This document shows positions 25,864-34,954 of a stretch of DNA of 64,000 bases, piece by piece. A program made the translations under genes and the position numbers. The notes under the pieces were generated by a model. That model saw only the letters and a program-made list of their open reading frames with translations, had not been told where the DNA came from and made no database searches. Each line of letters begins with the position of its first letter. Position 1 is the first letter of the stretch. This DNA is from Candidatus Riflebacteria bacterium HGW-Riflebacteria-1 (lineage in GTDB: Bacteria; Muiribacteriota; Ozemobacteria; Ozemobacterales; Ozemobacteraceae). The stretch lies in the NCBI GenBank assembly GCA_002839445.1, contig PGYB01000005.1:124001-188000 (forward strand), read 5' to 3'.

Positions 25864-27159
25864 TCAGTAGTGGTATTGCAGCAGGCCCTGCAGGCGATAG
25901 TCATAACCGAAGAACATATCGTTGCTCAAAGCGATAGGTGTTGCAAGAGTCAGTGACATGCCAGGTTTTACATGATAGCGCATGCCGAGAACGAGGTCGG
26001 TGCTGCGACCGTTATTAATACGGTTGTAGAAGTTTAATTCTCCCATGAAGGTGAATGAGTCATTCGGGTCATACTCAAAGCCGGCGTTAACAAATATTCC
26101 TTCATGGTTGGTGTTGCCGTCGCCGGCCTGGTAGCCACCATTCAGGTGAAAGTTGCCGCCCTCTTTGCGTTTGCTCGACAGGCCGGCAAATACTTCCCAG
26201 GCGTTGTTGGTCTCGGTATTACCGATCGAGATATCGCTGGTGGGAAAGATTGCGCCAAGCCCGAGGCTTGATGCCATGTCGTCATTCTGCGAGCTGAACT
26301 TGAGGCGAAGCTGCGCATCGCCCATGCCGGAGTCGCTACCGTCACGAAAGTTGTAAGTCAGCGGAGCAAAAACATCATAAGACTCAAAAGGCAGTTTGAA
26401 TGCAACTTCAAAATTTTCGCCGGCATAGGTCAGCAGTATCGGAAATTCCCAGTAATCGCCATCTTCGCCGTTTTGCAGGCGTTGGCCATCGCGCCGGGTG
26501 ATTTTGTTCCAGGTCATGCCGAAGGCAGTTGAAAACAGGTTTTCGCCGAGCGGATACGAAGCAAATGTGTTTACCAGACCGGTCAAACCGTTAAATGTTA
26601 CATGATTATCGTCTGTTCTGCTTCTTTTGCGCACATCACCCGGCAGAATTATCTGCGGCAGACCGGATTCAGAATACAATACGGCATCGTTACTCTGTGT
26701 AACCGGCGGCAGAGGCAGAGAAGTCATTGGTGCCGGCGCGGTTGACGGTGGCGAAGAGATGTATCTGGTGCGCTGGCGATAAGTAACACCCTGACCTTTG
26801 TCATGATTGGTGGTCGGAATTTCGAGTACCTGCCCGATCTTGATTTTGGTAGCGTCAGTGATGCGGTTTGCTGAAGCGATTTTTTTCCATTGCTGAGTGG
26901 AACCGAAGAATTTTTTCGAGATAGAACCGAGGGTATCACCCTTTTTGATGGTATAAGTCTGATACCCTGTGGTTGTATCTTCTTCGACCCAGCTGCTGTC
27001 AGCGTCGACAGATGTTTCTGAGTAGAGATGCTCCTGCATGGGCGGAGCCATGGAGTATCCTTCGGGTGCAAGGTTTTGATAGTATTGCCCGGCCGCGGTC
27101 GAAGCCAGAGCCAGAACCAGAAAACCAGTCAGAAGGTATGAATGATGCCGTTTATTCAT
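25864..27159 (-). CDS. Periplasmic LysM protein with C-terminal outer-membrane barrel
   Basis: 431 residues: signal peptide (cleavage near STAAGQ), a LysM domain at about 66-115 ('YTIKKGDTLGSISKKFFGST', 'ANRITDATKIKIGQVLEIP'), a Ser/Pro-rich linker, then from about 190 on a barrel-like region with alternating strands ('NLFSTAFGMTWNKI', 'EFPILLTYAGENFEVAFKLP', 'FHLNGGYQAGDGNTNHEGIF') and a C-terminal aromatic residue (LLQYHY), the usual signal for barrel insertion by BamA. It would span the outer membrane and bind peptidoglycan through LysM. This is one of the clearest signs that the organism has an outer membrane. The strand count cannot be fixed by eye. The 200 bases upstream hold no gene. 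Confidence 0.75.
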   Translation of the reverse strand: MNKRHHSYLLTGFLVLALASTAAGQYYQNLAPEGYSMAPPMQEHLYSETSVDADSSWVEEDTTTGYQTYTIKKGDTLGSISKKFFGSTQQWKKIASANRITDATKIKIGQVLEIPTTNHDKGQGVTYRQRTRYISSPPSTAPAPMTSLPLPPVTQSNDAVLYSESGLPQIILPGDVRKRSRTDDNHVTFNGLTGLVNTFASYPLGENLFSTAFGMTWNKITRRDGQRLQNGEDGDYWEFPILLTYAGENFEVAFKLPFESYDVFAPLTYNFRDGSDSGMGDAQLRLKFSSQNDDMASSLGLGAIFPTSDISIGNTETNNAWEVFAGLSSKRKEGGNFHLNGGYQAGDGNTNHEGIFVNAGFEYDPNDSFTFMGELNFYNRINNGRSTDLVLGMRYHVKPGMSLTLATPIALSNDMFFGYDYRLQGLLQYHY

Positions 27160-27372
27160 GGAACTTCTGTTCCTTTCATTATTAGAAGAAACTCGTGTTT
27201 CTTTAGAATCGGGTAGTTACACTTTCCCGTAGTCAGTTATCGGATGATTTCTGCAAATCTTTAATCAAGCAAAAAAAAAAGGATGATCCGGCGGCGGGAC
27301 TTTTATGCCGGTCATTAGTTTTGCCACCGTTTATAACCGCGAATAAATTTATGGTTTGCGTTTGCCGTGAGT

Positions 27373-27401
27373 TTGACACATTTTTGTGCCTGTGCTAAGT
27401 T
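27373..27401 (+). promoter_or_regulatory. Sigma-70-type promoter of the PhoH-like gene
   Basis: Perfect TTGACA (27373-27378), 17-base spacer, TAAGTT (27396-27401), 41 bases before the start codon. Confidence 0.7.
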
Positions 27402-27441
27402 CGTTGCGTTATAGCTTAATTTTAAGGCAGGAAACTTGTTG

Positions 27442-28761
27442 ATGAAAAAAACCTTCGTGGTTGATACCAATGTTATTCTTCACAGCCATCAGGCGTTGTT
27501 CTCATTTAAGGAACATGATGTGGTGATACCACTGGGAGTAATCGAGGAGCTTGACCGCTTTAAGGGGTTCAACGATGAGCGTGGCCGCGAAGCCCGCCAG
27601 GCATCACGCGAACTCGACCGTCTGCGCACTCGCGGTACTCTTGCCGTGGGCGTGCCTCTCGACAGCGGTGGTACGTTGCAGATCATGATTGATTCAGAAA
27701 ATGATATTCCACTTGGTTTCGGGCTTGATTCACACAAGGTAGATAATCGTATTCTTGCCTGCGCTATGAGCCTGAAAAAGCAGAACCGAAATGTAGTATT
27801 GATCAGCAAAGATATCAACTGCCGTATTAAGGCCGATGCTCTCGGTATCAACACCGAAGATTTCGAAACCAACAAGGTTGATATCGATGAACTCTATTCG
27901 GGCTGGCGTGAAATGGTAATGCCAGTCAGCCGGATCGAAACCTTTTTGCGCGAAGAGGGTGTTGCCTACCCGGAAGAGGATCTGTTCAAAAATGAGTTTT
28001 TGCTGCTCAAAGCCGCCGAGAACGAAAATAAAACAGCGCTGGCCAAATATGATGGCGAGCAAAAACGTCTGTTGCCATTATATCATTACAACTCACGTCC
28101 ATGGGGCGTTGAGGCGCTGAATCTGCAACAGAAGTTCGCCATCGAACTGCTGCTGTGCAACGAAATCCAGCTGGTTACTCTGGTTGGCCGTGCCGGTACC
28201 GGCAAGACACTGCTTGCTCTGGCGTGCGGGTTGCAGAAAACAATCGATGAGCATCTTTTCCGCAAGCTACTGGTCAGTAGACCGATTATGCCGCTGGGCA
28301 AAGATATTGGTTATCTGCCTGGTTCAAAAGATGAAAAGCTGAGTCACTGGATGCAGCCGATTTTTGACAACCTTGAATTTGTTATGGACCGCCTTTACAA
28401 GAATTCAGACGACGTCGACAAGAAGATCAGGTTTCTCATCGAGTCACAGAAGGTGCAGATTGAGGCTATCACCTACATCAGGGGTCGCAGCATACCAAAA
28501 CAGTTTCTGATCGTTGATGAAGCGCAGAACCTGACGCCACATGAAGTCAAAACCATCATAAGCCGCGCCGGTGAAGGTACCAAGGTGGTATTGACCGGTG
28601 ACCCATACCAGATTGACAATCCATACCTCGACAGTTCTTCGAACGGTCTGAATTTTGTAATCGAAAAATTCAAAGATCATCAGCTGTTCGGGCACATAAT
28701 TCTACACAAATCTGAACGTTCGTCACTCTCGGCACTTGCTTCTGAATTGCTGCAAAGCTGA
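27442..28761 (+). CDS. PIN domain-PhoH-type ATPase (PhoH2/YlaK-like)
   Basis: A 439-residue fusion. The N-terminal PIN domain has metal-binding acids at 'FVVDTNVILHSH', 'VIEELDRFK' and 'DNRILACA'. Then a PhoH ATPase: Walker A 'LVGRAGTGKTLLALA', Walker B 'FLIVDEAQNLTP' and sensor 'VVLTGDPYQID'. In studied relatives (PhoH2 of mycobacteria and VapC-like PIN fusions) the pair works as an RNA helicase plus endoribonuclease. ATG 27442 is preferred over the TTGs at 27436 and 27439 because AGGCAGGAA lies at the right distance. It is first in a row that continues with the prepilin genes, but a gap of 18 bases and a different role suggest no functional tie. Confidence 0.92.
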   Translation: MKKTFVVDTNVILHSHQALFSFKEHDVVIPLGVIEELDRFKGFNDERGREARQASRELDRLRTRGTLAVGVPLDSGGTLQIMIDSENDIPLGFGLDSHKVDNRILACAMSLKKQNRNVVLISKDINCRIKADALGINTEDFETNKVDIDELYSGWREMVMPVSRIETFLREEGVAYPEEDLFKNEFLLLKAAENENKTALAKYDGEQKRLLPLYHYNSRPWGVEALNLQQKFAIELLLCNEIQLVTLVGRAGTGKTLLALACGLQKTIDEHLFRKLLVSRPIMPLGKDIGYLPGSKDEKLSHWMQPIFDNLEFVMDRLYKNSDDVDKKIRFLIESQKVQIEAITYIRGRSIPKQFLIVDEAQNLTPHEVKTIISRAGEGTKVVLTGDPYQIDNPYLDSSSNGLNFVIEKFKDHQLFGHIILHKSERSSLSALASELLQS

Positions 28762-28779
28762 TTTTTCGAGGTATAACCG

Positions 28780-29682
28780 ATGGCATTTACGAATCGCAGG
28801 GCGGTAACTTTTATCGAAATCGTTATTGCTGTAGGTATTCTGGCTGTTGCCATGATACCACTCTTCGGGCTGATGAGCCGGCAGACGGTAGATACAGATC
28901 GCAATGCTTCGCAGGCTTTTGCGATGAACAAGGCTTCAGAAATTCTGAATGCTATTCTCGATAATGTTCCGTTCGCGGCTCTGCGCCAGGGTAATCCGGG
29001 GTTCATCAAGGTCGACGATATTGCGACCCGTGCCAAGTATCAGCGCTATAACGAAGACTGGGCGCGCAAGATGGTGCCTGTGCTTTTCCCGGGGTCAGAT
29101 AACCAGAGCGCAGGTTGGCCCTGCCGCGGAGTCTTTACCGATTCACGTGGAATAAGTTATCTCGTGCATCTGCGTGTCGAAGACGTAACATCTGAGCAAA
29201 AGCCGCCGCGTCCTGAGCGCGTCAAAATTGGTCCCAGCTTTCCTGCCGGTTCTCCGACGAGTTTTGCTGAGACCCGCGAGATGACATTCGCATTTTTGCG
29301 CAATCCCGCTATATTGTCTGACGGCAGCTGGTTGCAGGAATACAGCCGAGACCCGGCGCAGCGCCCTTATGCCGAGGTTGATCTGGGTTCTGGTCGTGGA
29401 GTAGCAGAGTCGCCGAATGATATTTATCGCGACGAAGGCATGGAAGGCGCTTCTGCTGACGAACCGCGTTATCTTGATCCTACGGCTGAGCGCTATACCA
29501 CAAAAATGGTTACCGAGAAGGTTCCTTATGATGTCTCAGACAAGTATGGCTGGTGCGTCATGAAAAAGCTGCTGGTTCAGGTACAATGGAATCTTGATCA
29601 GCGCTATTTTAACAACCCCGAAGCTACTGAGGGGCGTGTGCAGCGTATTCACCTGATGACGATCAAGGGGGATATCGACTGA
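28780..29682 (+). CDS. Minor prepilin (PilV/GspI-like)
   Basis: 300 residues. The leader is short and positive (MAFTNRR), the prepilin peptidase site is A|VTFIEIVIAVGILAVAM with the essential Glu at +5, and the hydrophobic stalk helix follows. The rest (about 270 residues) is a large, unfamiliar pseudopilin head. The residue before the cleavage site is Ala instead of the usual Gly. The protein would be processed and methylated by the prepilin peptidase and sit at the tip or base of a type IV pilus or type II secretion pseudopilus. It is the first of three overlapping genes (the next begins at its last base). Confidence 0.85.
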   Translation: MAFTNRRAVTFIEIVIAVGILAVAMIPLFGLMSRQTVDTDRNASQAFAMNKASEILNAILDNVPFAALRQGNPGFIKVDDIATRAKYQRYNEDWARKMVPVLFPGSDNQSAGWPCRGVFTDSRGISYLVHLRVEDVTSEQKPPRPERVKIGPSFPAGSPTSFAETREMTFAFLRNPAILSDGSWLQEYSRDPAQRPYAEVDLGSGRGVAESPNDIYRDEGMEGASADEPRYLDPTAERYTTKMVTEKVPYDVSDKYGWCVMKKLLVQVQWNLDQRYFNNPEATEGRVQRIHLMTIKGDID

Positions 29683-30542
29683 TGAAAAGATACAAGCGAA
29701 GTAACAGCGGTATTGCCATTGTTGTAGCGGTCTTTTTTGCCTTTTGTATGCTGGTTCTGTTCGTTGCCATGATGTTCAGGCAGTCGAGCACGGCGCATCA
29801 CAACCAGTTGACCATTGATGAGCGCCAGGCGTTTTTTGCGGCGCGTGCAGCAATGCAGCATTTTCTGGTCAAGGCTAAGCTGTTTCCGACCGAGCTGTAT
29901 GATGCTGTAGAAATCGCTCAGGGCAAGAACCCGCTCTGCAATTTTGCCGAGTTCGACGGCAGCGTCGATTCAGGGCAAGCAGCTTTTGAGCCAGTGTCAT
30001 CGCGCCCCGATCTATTTGTGCGCGTTCGGCCAGAGCGTGAACTTGATATGAACCAGCAGGCAAAGTATTTTTATCATCCGTTACCCGGTAAAAATGCCTA
30101 TATCAGGCTGGGCAGTTATCACAACCCTGATTATCGCTATCTGGCGCCCGGGTTGTCGAAGAGTGATCCCGAAGAGCGCTATACCATGCCGAACTCGCCC
30201 CCGGCCTCGGCCAAACCAGAAAAATATCTTGCATATTATATTCGCGACTGCACCAATATGCTCATGGATAACGCGCGCACGCAACCCTCTCTCGAAATCG
30301 TGCTGTCTCCCGACGTGAAAAATATTCACGAATGGGATGCCGCAAGCATGGATGGTTACCCGTATACCATGAGCTACAAAGTTACCGAAGTAAAAATTCA
30401 ATCGATTAAAGGCCTGCGTAAATACGGGGAAGAGGCAATCGAAGTCAGCGTCGAAGGCGCGGTCAAGAATTTTCAGGGCAAGCTTATACCTCAGACGCAG
30501 AAGAGAGTTCAGCGAATCACTCGCAAAGGGGCTGTAGATTGA
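29682..30542 (+). CDS. Minor pilin-like membrane protein (PilX/GspK-like position)
   Basis: 286 residues with a short basic start (MKRYKRSNSG) and a hydrophobic helix (IAIVVAVFFAFCMLVLFVAM), then a long soluble head. The processing site SG|IAIVVAV lacks a Glu at +5, as in GspK/PilX-type minor pilins. The gene overlaps the previous gene by one base and the following by four, so all three prepilin genes are translated together. The head has no recognised domain. PilX-like placement is inferred from gene order and the missing Glu, not from sequence identity. Confidence 0.75.
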   Translation: MKRYKRSNSGIAIVVAVFFAFCMLVLFVAMMFRQSSTAHHNQLTIDERQAFFAARAAMQHFLVKAKLFPTELYDAVEIAQGKNPLCNFAEFDGSVDSGQAAFEPVSSRPDLFVRVRPERELDMNQQAKYFYHPLPGKNAYIRLGSYHNPDYRYLAPGLSKSDPEERYTMPNSPPASAKPEKYLAYYIRDCTNMLMDNARTQPSLEIVLSPDVKNIHEWDAASMDGYPYTMSYKVTEVKIQSIKGLRKYGEEAIEVSVEGAVKNFQGKLIPQTQKRVQRITRKGAVD

Positions 30543-31285
30543 GACAATTCAAAACGGTAAAGGGCGCTTTTACCCTGGTCGAAGTTGTTGTGGCCTGCGG
30601 CGTTATGGCAATGTTCATGGTTGGTGTTTATCAGCTGTTTATCGGCGGCAGCAAAACTGCCGGCAAGGCGCAGTGGATAAGCGGAACAGTCGATCAGATG
30701 CGCAACGCACTGCAATTGATCAGCCGTGATATCAGAAGCGCAACTTACCCGACAACGTTGTTTTCAGACACCTTTTTCGACCCATGTGACAACGCAAACA
30801 TCACGGTGCCGGCCCAGTTTTATCTGAGAATTCTCAAAGACGGCGAAGTTATAAACGCCCCGTCAAGCGGAGAAGTCAAAGTGATGAGCTGGGTAATGTG
30901 CGAACCTGAAAAACCGCCGCAGCAGCCAGGCAAGATGATCAGAAACGAAGTTTATCTTGTTCACGCCATGGAGACACCAGGTGGGCCGGTGGCGAATCTT
31001 CGTATCAAGACCGAAGCTTTCAAATATACTACCAGTGCGCAAAATTCTTACGCGAAATCAGGCACTCTCAGTTTGAGCCCGATTCCAGAAGAGTCGCGTG
31101 ATCGCGTCTATGTTAATGACGTGCAATTCATTGAGTTTTCGGTCGCTGGAACAATACCACCTGAAAAACCTGTGGACTTTTTCCCGATTTCCGTTAAAAT
31201 ACGTACCCTGTATCCCAAAGACGAAAAGGTCTTTAAAGAAAATTCGATTATGGCGACTCCGCAAGTCGGTATTGCCACATTTTGA
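30539..31285 (+). CDS. Minor prepilin (PilW/GspJ-like)
   Basis: 248 residues beginning with a basic leader and the prepilin helix GA|FTLVEVVVACGVMAMFMV, with Glu at +5. The head carries the GspJ-like feature 'MRNALQLISRDIRSATYP'. The start is TTG at 30539 overlapping the preceding stop as TTGA. Together with the two preceding genes it makes a set of three minor pilins; a PilE/GspG major pilin and the pilM-Q genes are not in this window. The residue at -1 is Ala as in the PilV-like gene, so the local prepilin peptidase may accept Ala readily. Confidence 0.85.
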   Translation: MRQFKTVKGAFTLVEVVVACGVMAMFMVGVYQLFIGGSKTAGKAQWISGTVDQMRNALQLISRDIRSATYPTTLFSDTFFDPCDNANITVPAQFYLRILKDGEVINAPSSGEVKVMSWVMCEPEKPPQQPGKMIRNEVYLVHAMETPGGPVANLRIKTEAFKYTTSAQNSYAKSGTLSLSPIPEESRDRVYVNDVQFIEFSVAGTIPPEKPVDFFPISVKIRTLYPKDEKVFKENSIMATPQVGIATF

Positions 31286-31308
31286 AAATAACTGTATAGT
31301 GTTACACC

Positions 31309-32067
31309 ATGTCTAAAAAGTGGCATCAACTAGAGAAACTTGATCACAAGGCTCTCAAAAAGCTTCAGGCCGAGCGCGAAAAGGCTGCGAAGCAGATACA
31401 GGATGCTGAAGAGAAAAAGCGTCGAATGGTAATCGGCGTGGCTGTTCTTTTCGGCATTGTTGTGTTGCTGATTTTTGTCTCGGTCATGCGCAGCCGTTCG
31501 GCATCTCTTGCCCGCCAGGAAGAGAGAGCCAAGATGCTGTTTTCGCGGGTTTCTGATTTCAGCGGCAAGGTTGAACACCGCAATATCGGCACCTGGGACA
31601 AACTCACCGAAAAGTTTGAATTTGACAAGGAATATACCTACAAGACGGCTGAAGAATCGACGATTACCGTGCAGATGCAGCTTGATAACCAGGTTAAACT
31701 GTTTCCCCTTTCAGAGATGACGGTTATGCCGCCAACCCTGAACGAAACCGAGAACAAAATCGAAAAAGAGCCAGTTATTCTCAGGCGTGGCGAACTGACA
31801 GCCGCAATATCTCTCGATGGCCGCGGCGTTCTCGAAATAGAGGTTGCCGACGTGGTTGTGATTGGCGCTTCTGGCCTGTTTAAAGTAATTTATGACGAAA
31901 AGAAATCATCAGGCGAGGTCGTTGTTAAGAACGGCCTGGTCGAAGTTGGCAAAAAACGTGGTGGCGGCCGCCCGGTAAAGGTTTCCGGTTTTTATAAGGT
32001 TACTTTTGGCGAAGGCGAAATAAGCACCCCGACACAGGCGAGCGTTATTCAATACGACTGGCGCTGA
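31309..32067 (+). CDS. Single-pass membrane protein with FecR-like domain
   Basis: 252 residues: a basic, coiled N-terminus (1-38), one membrane helix (about 40-60, 'MVIGVAVLFGIVVLLIFV'), and a periplasmic FecR-like beta domain in the C-terminal half ('AISLDGRGVLEIEVADVVV', 'GEVVVKNGLVEVG', 'VSGFYKVTF'). It follows the prepilin set by 23 bases on the same strand, so it may belong to the same operon and scaffold the pseudopilus, or simply lead into uvrA. The similarity to FecR is partial. It has no cytoplasmic sigma-binding domain. Confidence 0.6.
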   Translation: MSKKWHQLEKLDHKALKKLQAEREKAAKQIQDAEEKKRRMVIGVAVLFGIVVLLIFVSVMRSRSASLARQEERAKMLFSRVSDFSGKVEHRNIGTWDKLTEKFEFDKEYTYKTAEESTITVQMQLDNQVKLFPLSEMTVMPPTLNETENKIEKEPVILRRGELTAAISLDGRGVLEIEVADVVVIGASGLFKVIYDEKKSSGEVVVKNGLVEVGKKRGGGRPVKVSGFYKVTFGEGEISTPTQASVIQYDWR

Positions 32068-32076
32068 TATTAACTC

Positions 32077-34953
32077 ATGATCAAGATTGTTAAAGCCCGG
32101 GTGCATAACCTGAAAGATCTCAGTATTAATATTCCTGCCGGAAAGCTGACGGTCATTACCGGTGTTTCAGGCTCAGGCAAGTCTTCTCTGGCTTTTGATA
32201 CCATTCACGCCGAAGGCCAGCGCCGCTACATGGAATCGCTGTCTTCTTATGCCCGACAGTTTCTGCAGCAGATGGAAAAGCCCGATGTCGAGAGCATCGA
32301 AGGGCTGTCGCCGACGATTGCCATTCAGCAGAAGTCGACTTCACGCAACCCGCGCTCAACTGTCGGAACCATTACCGAACTTTATGATTATTTCCGTTTG
32401 CTTTTTGCTGCGATTGGCCAGCCGCACTGCCCGCAATGCGCGCAGCCAGTCGAGAGTGCGAGCGCTGCTCAGATTGTTGAAGCGCTGCTGAAAAATCCTG
32501 ACGGCACGCGCCTTACTTTACTGGCGCCGGTTGTACGCAGTCGCAAGGGCGAATACTCCAAGGTTTTCGAAGAGCTGCAGCGCGAGGGAATGTCGCGCGT
32601 TCGTGTCGATGGCGACATGTGGTCTCTCGATGACGAATTGCCCACACTTGACCGCAATAAAAAGCACAACATCGAAGTGGCTGTCGACCGCGTAAAGCTG
32701 TCTGACGCCGATCAAGATCAAACCTCAGCGCGGGTGAACGAAGCAGTTGAGCTTTGTTTTAAGCTCGCCGATGGTCAGCTGCTGGTATTGATCGAAAAAG
32801 ATGGTGGCAAAGCAGTCGAAAAGCTGTTCAGCGAAAACCTGCGCTGCTCGCGTTGCGATATTTCTCTGCCTGAAATCAAGCCACGACTGTTTTCTTTCAA
32901 CGCGCCTTATGGCTCATGCCAGGCGTGCTCAGGTCTCGGGTTTCAGCTGATTGTTGATCCCGACCTGGTCATACCAGATTCCGATCTGTCTATTTCTGAG
33001 GGTGCAATCACTTCAGAAAATTTTATGGAAGCAACCTTCTCGCGACAGTGGATGGAAGGCCTGGCGGAGCATTACAAGTTTTCGCTTAACGCGCCGTTTA
33101 AAACATTGTCAGAAGAGGTCAGGCAGATAATTCTGCATGGCTCAGGCAATAAGGTTCTCAAGGTAAATTACAAAGGCCGCACCATGGCAGGCTCTTTGAC
33201 CAAGGCTTTCGAAGGTGTTATTCCAACTCTTTCGCGGCGTTACCGCGAGACGAGATCAGAAGGCGCGCGCGCTTTTTATGAGCGTTTCATGCGCACTCTG
33301 CCGTGCCCTGAATGTCAGGGGCGCCGGCTCAACCCGATTGCGCTTTCGGTTAGAATCGAAAAAGAAAATATTCATGAACTGTCGCAGCACTCAGTTGGCG
33401 AGCTTGTCAGCTTTTTTGCCCGACTCAAACTCACTGACCGCGAGCATTTTATCTGCAAAAAAATTCTCGAACAGATAACTAATCGCTTGAAGTTTCTTAA
33501 AGATGTTGGTCTCGACTATCTTGATCTTTCGCGTGCCGCGCACACGCTTTCAGGTGGCGAAGCGCAGCGAATCAGGCTGGCGAGCCAGATCGGCTCTGCT
33601 CTGGTCGGTATCACCTACGTGCTCGACGAACCGAGCATTGGTTTGCACCCGCGTGATAACCGACGTTTAATCGACACCCTCAAGATGTTGCGCGATATTG
33701 GCAACACTGTTCTGGTCGTCGAGCATGATCGTGAGATCATGGAAGAAGCCGACAACCTTATCGACCTTGGCCCCGGTGCCGGTGTCGAGGGCGGCCGACT
33801 GGTTTCAGCCGGGCCACCGGCAACAGTAATTGCCGATAAGCAGAGCATGACCGGGCGATTTTTGAGTGGCAGCGAATTTATTCCGACTCCATTGGTGCGG
33901 CGTGAAGGAAGCGGTAAATGGCTTACACTTCGCGGCGCTACTCATAACAACCTGAAAGATATTGATGTCGCGTTGCCACTCGGCAAGCTGATTGTAGTAA
34001 CCGGGGTCTCTGGTTCTGGAAAATCAAGCCTGGTTTCTGACACGCTGTACCCGCTGCTCAACAATGTCATTAACCGATCGCGTCTCGATGTTGGCGCGCA
34101 CCGTAAAATTGAGGGCCTCGAATTTATCGATAAGGTCGTGAACATCGATCAAGACCCGATTGGGCGCTCGCCGCGTTCTAACCCGGCAACATATACCGGC
34201 ATTTTTACGCCAATACGCGATCTTTTCTCGCAGACAGTTGAGGCCAAGACCCGCGGTTATGCGGCCGGCCGTTTCAGTTTTAACGTTAAGGGCGGTCGCT
34301 GCGATATTTGCGAGGGTTCTGGCCAGATTCAGATTGAGATGCACTTTCTGCCTGACGTTTATGTGACCTGCGAACAATGCAAGGGCCGCCGTTTCAACGA
34401 CGAAACTCTCAAGGTAAAGTTCAAGGGGCTTAATATTGCTCAGGTTCTTGATTTGAGCGTTACCGACGCTTTGCCGTTCTTCGAGGCGTTCACTGCCATA
34501 AGACGCCGCCTGCAGACTCTTGTTGACGTCGGACTGGGCTACATAACGCTTGGTCAGCCGAGTACGACGCTTTCGGGTGGCGAGGCGCAGCGTGTCAAAC
34601 TCGCGACCGAACTGGCAAAAGTGGCGACTGGCTCGACTTTTTATCTGCTCGACGAACCGACTACCGGCCTGCATTTTCAAGATGTTCGCTGTCTGCTCGA
34701 TGTTCTGGCGCGCCTCGTCGACAAGGGCAACACGGTGCTGGTGGTTGAGCACAATCTCGACGTTATTAAAACAGCTGATTATATTATTGATCTTGGTCCG
34801 GAAGGCGGCGATCGCGGCGGTGCAATTGTCGCGACCGGCACCCCCGAAGAGATTGTCGCCGTCAAAGATTCACTGACCGGCAAATTTCTTGCAGAAGATA
34901 TGCAGAAGACGACCAGTTTGAGTAAAAACGGCAAAGGCAGCAGGAGACGCTAA
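32077..34953 (+). CDS. uvrA: Excinuclease ABC subunit A
   Basis: A full 958-residue UvrA with two ABC ATPase cores. First core: Walker A GVSGSGKSS, signature 'LSGGEAQRIRLASQIG' and 'YVLDEPSIGLHPRDN'. Second core: GVSGSGKSS, signature 'LSGGEAQRVKLATELA' and 'LLDEPTTGLHFQD'. Zinc pairs CPQC/CSRC...CQAC and CDIC/CEQC are intact, and the UvrB-interaction region lies between. UvrA finds bulky lesions and loads UvrB in nucleotide excision repair. The ATG at 32077 starts 9 bases after the previous gene and radA follows after one base, so this looks like a repair operon. The RBS is weak. No LexA-like site was found before it. Confidence 0.97.
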   Translation: MIKIVKARVHNLKDLSINIPAGKLTVITGVSGSGKSSLAFDTIHAEGQRRYMESLSSYARQFLQQMEKPDVESIEGLSPTIAIQQKSTSRNPRSTVGTITELYDYFRLLFAAIGQPHCPQCAQPVESASAAQIVEALLKNPDGTRLTLLAPVVRSRKGEYSKVFEELQREGMSRVRVDGDMWSLDDELPTLDRNKKHNIEVAVDRVKLSDADQDQTSARVNEAVELCFKLADGQLLVLIEKDGGKAVEKLFSENLRCSRCDISLPEIKPRLFSFNAPYGSCQACSGLGFQLIVDPDLVIPDSDLSISEGAITSENFMEATFSRQWMEGLAEHYKFSLNAPFKTLSEEVRQIILHGSGNKVLKVNYKGRTMAGSLTKAFEGVIPTLSRRYRETRSEGARAFYERFMRTLPCPECQGRRLNPIALSVRIEKENIHELSQHSVGELVSFFARLKLTDREHFICKKILEQITNRLKFLKDVGLDYLDLSRAAHTLSGGEAQRIRLASQIGSALVGITYVLDEPSIGLHPRDNRRLIDTLKMLRDIGNTVLVVEHDREIMEEADNLIDLGPGAGVEGGRLVSAGPPATVIADKQSMTGRFLSGSEFIPTPLVRREGSGKWLTLRGATHNNLKDIDVALPLGKLIVVTGVSGSGKSSLVSDTLYPLLNNVINRSRLDVGAHRKIEGLEFIDKVVNIDQDPIGRSPRSNPATYTGIFTPIRDLFSQTVEAKTRGYAAGRFSFNVKGGRCDICEGSGQIQIEMHFLPDVYVTCEQCKGRRFNDETLKVKFKGLNIAQVLDLSVTDALPFFEAFTAIRRRLQTLVDVGLGYITLGQPSTTLSGGEAQRVKLATELAKVATGSTFYLLDEPTTGLHFQDVRCLLDVLARLVDKGNTVLVVEHNLDVIKTADYIIDLGPEGGDRGGAIVATGTPEEIVAVKDSLTGKFLAEDMQKTTSLSKNGKGSRRR

Positions 34954-34954
34954 T

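Noticed and set aside
34024..34752. A 242-codon minus-strand frame
   Set aside because: Antisense to the second ATPase core of uvrA.
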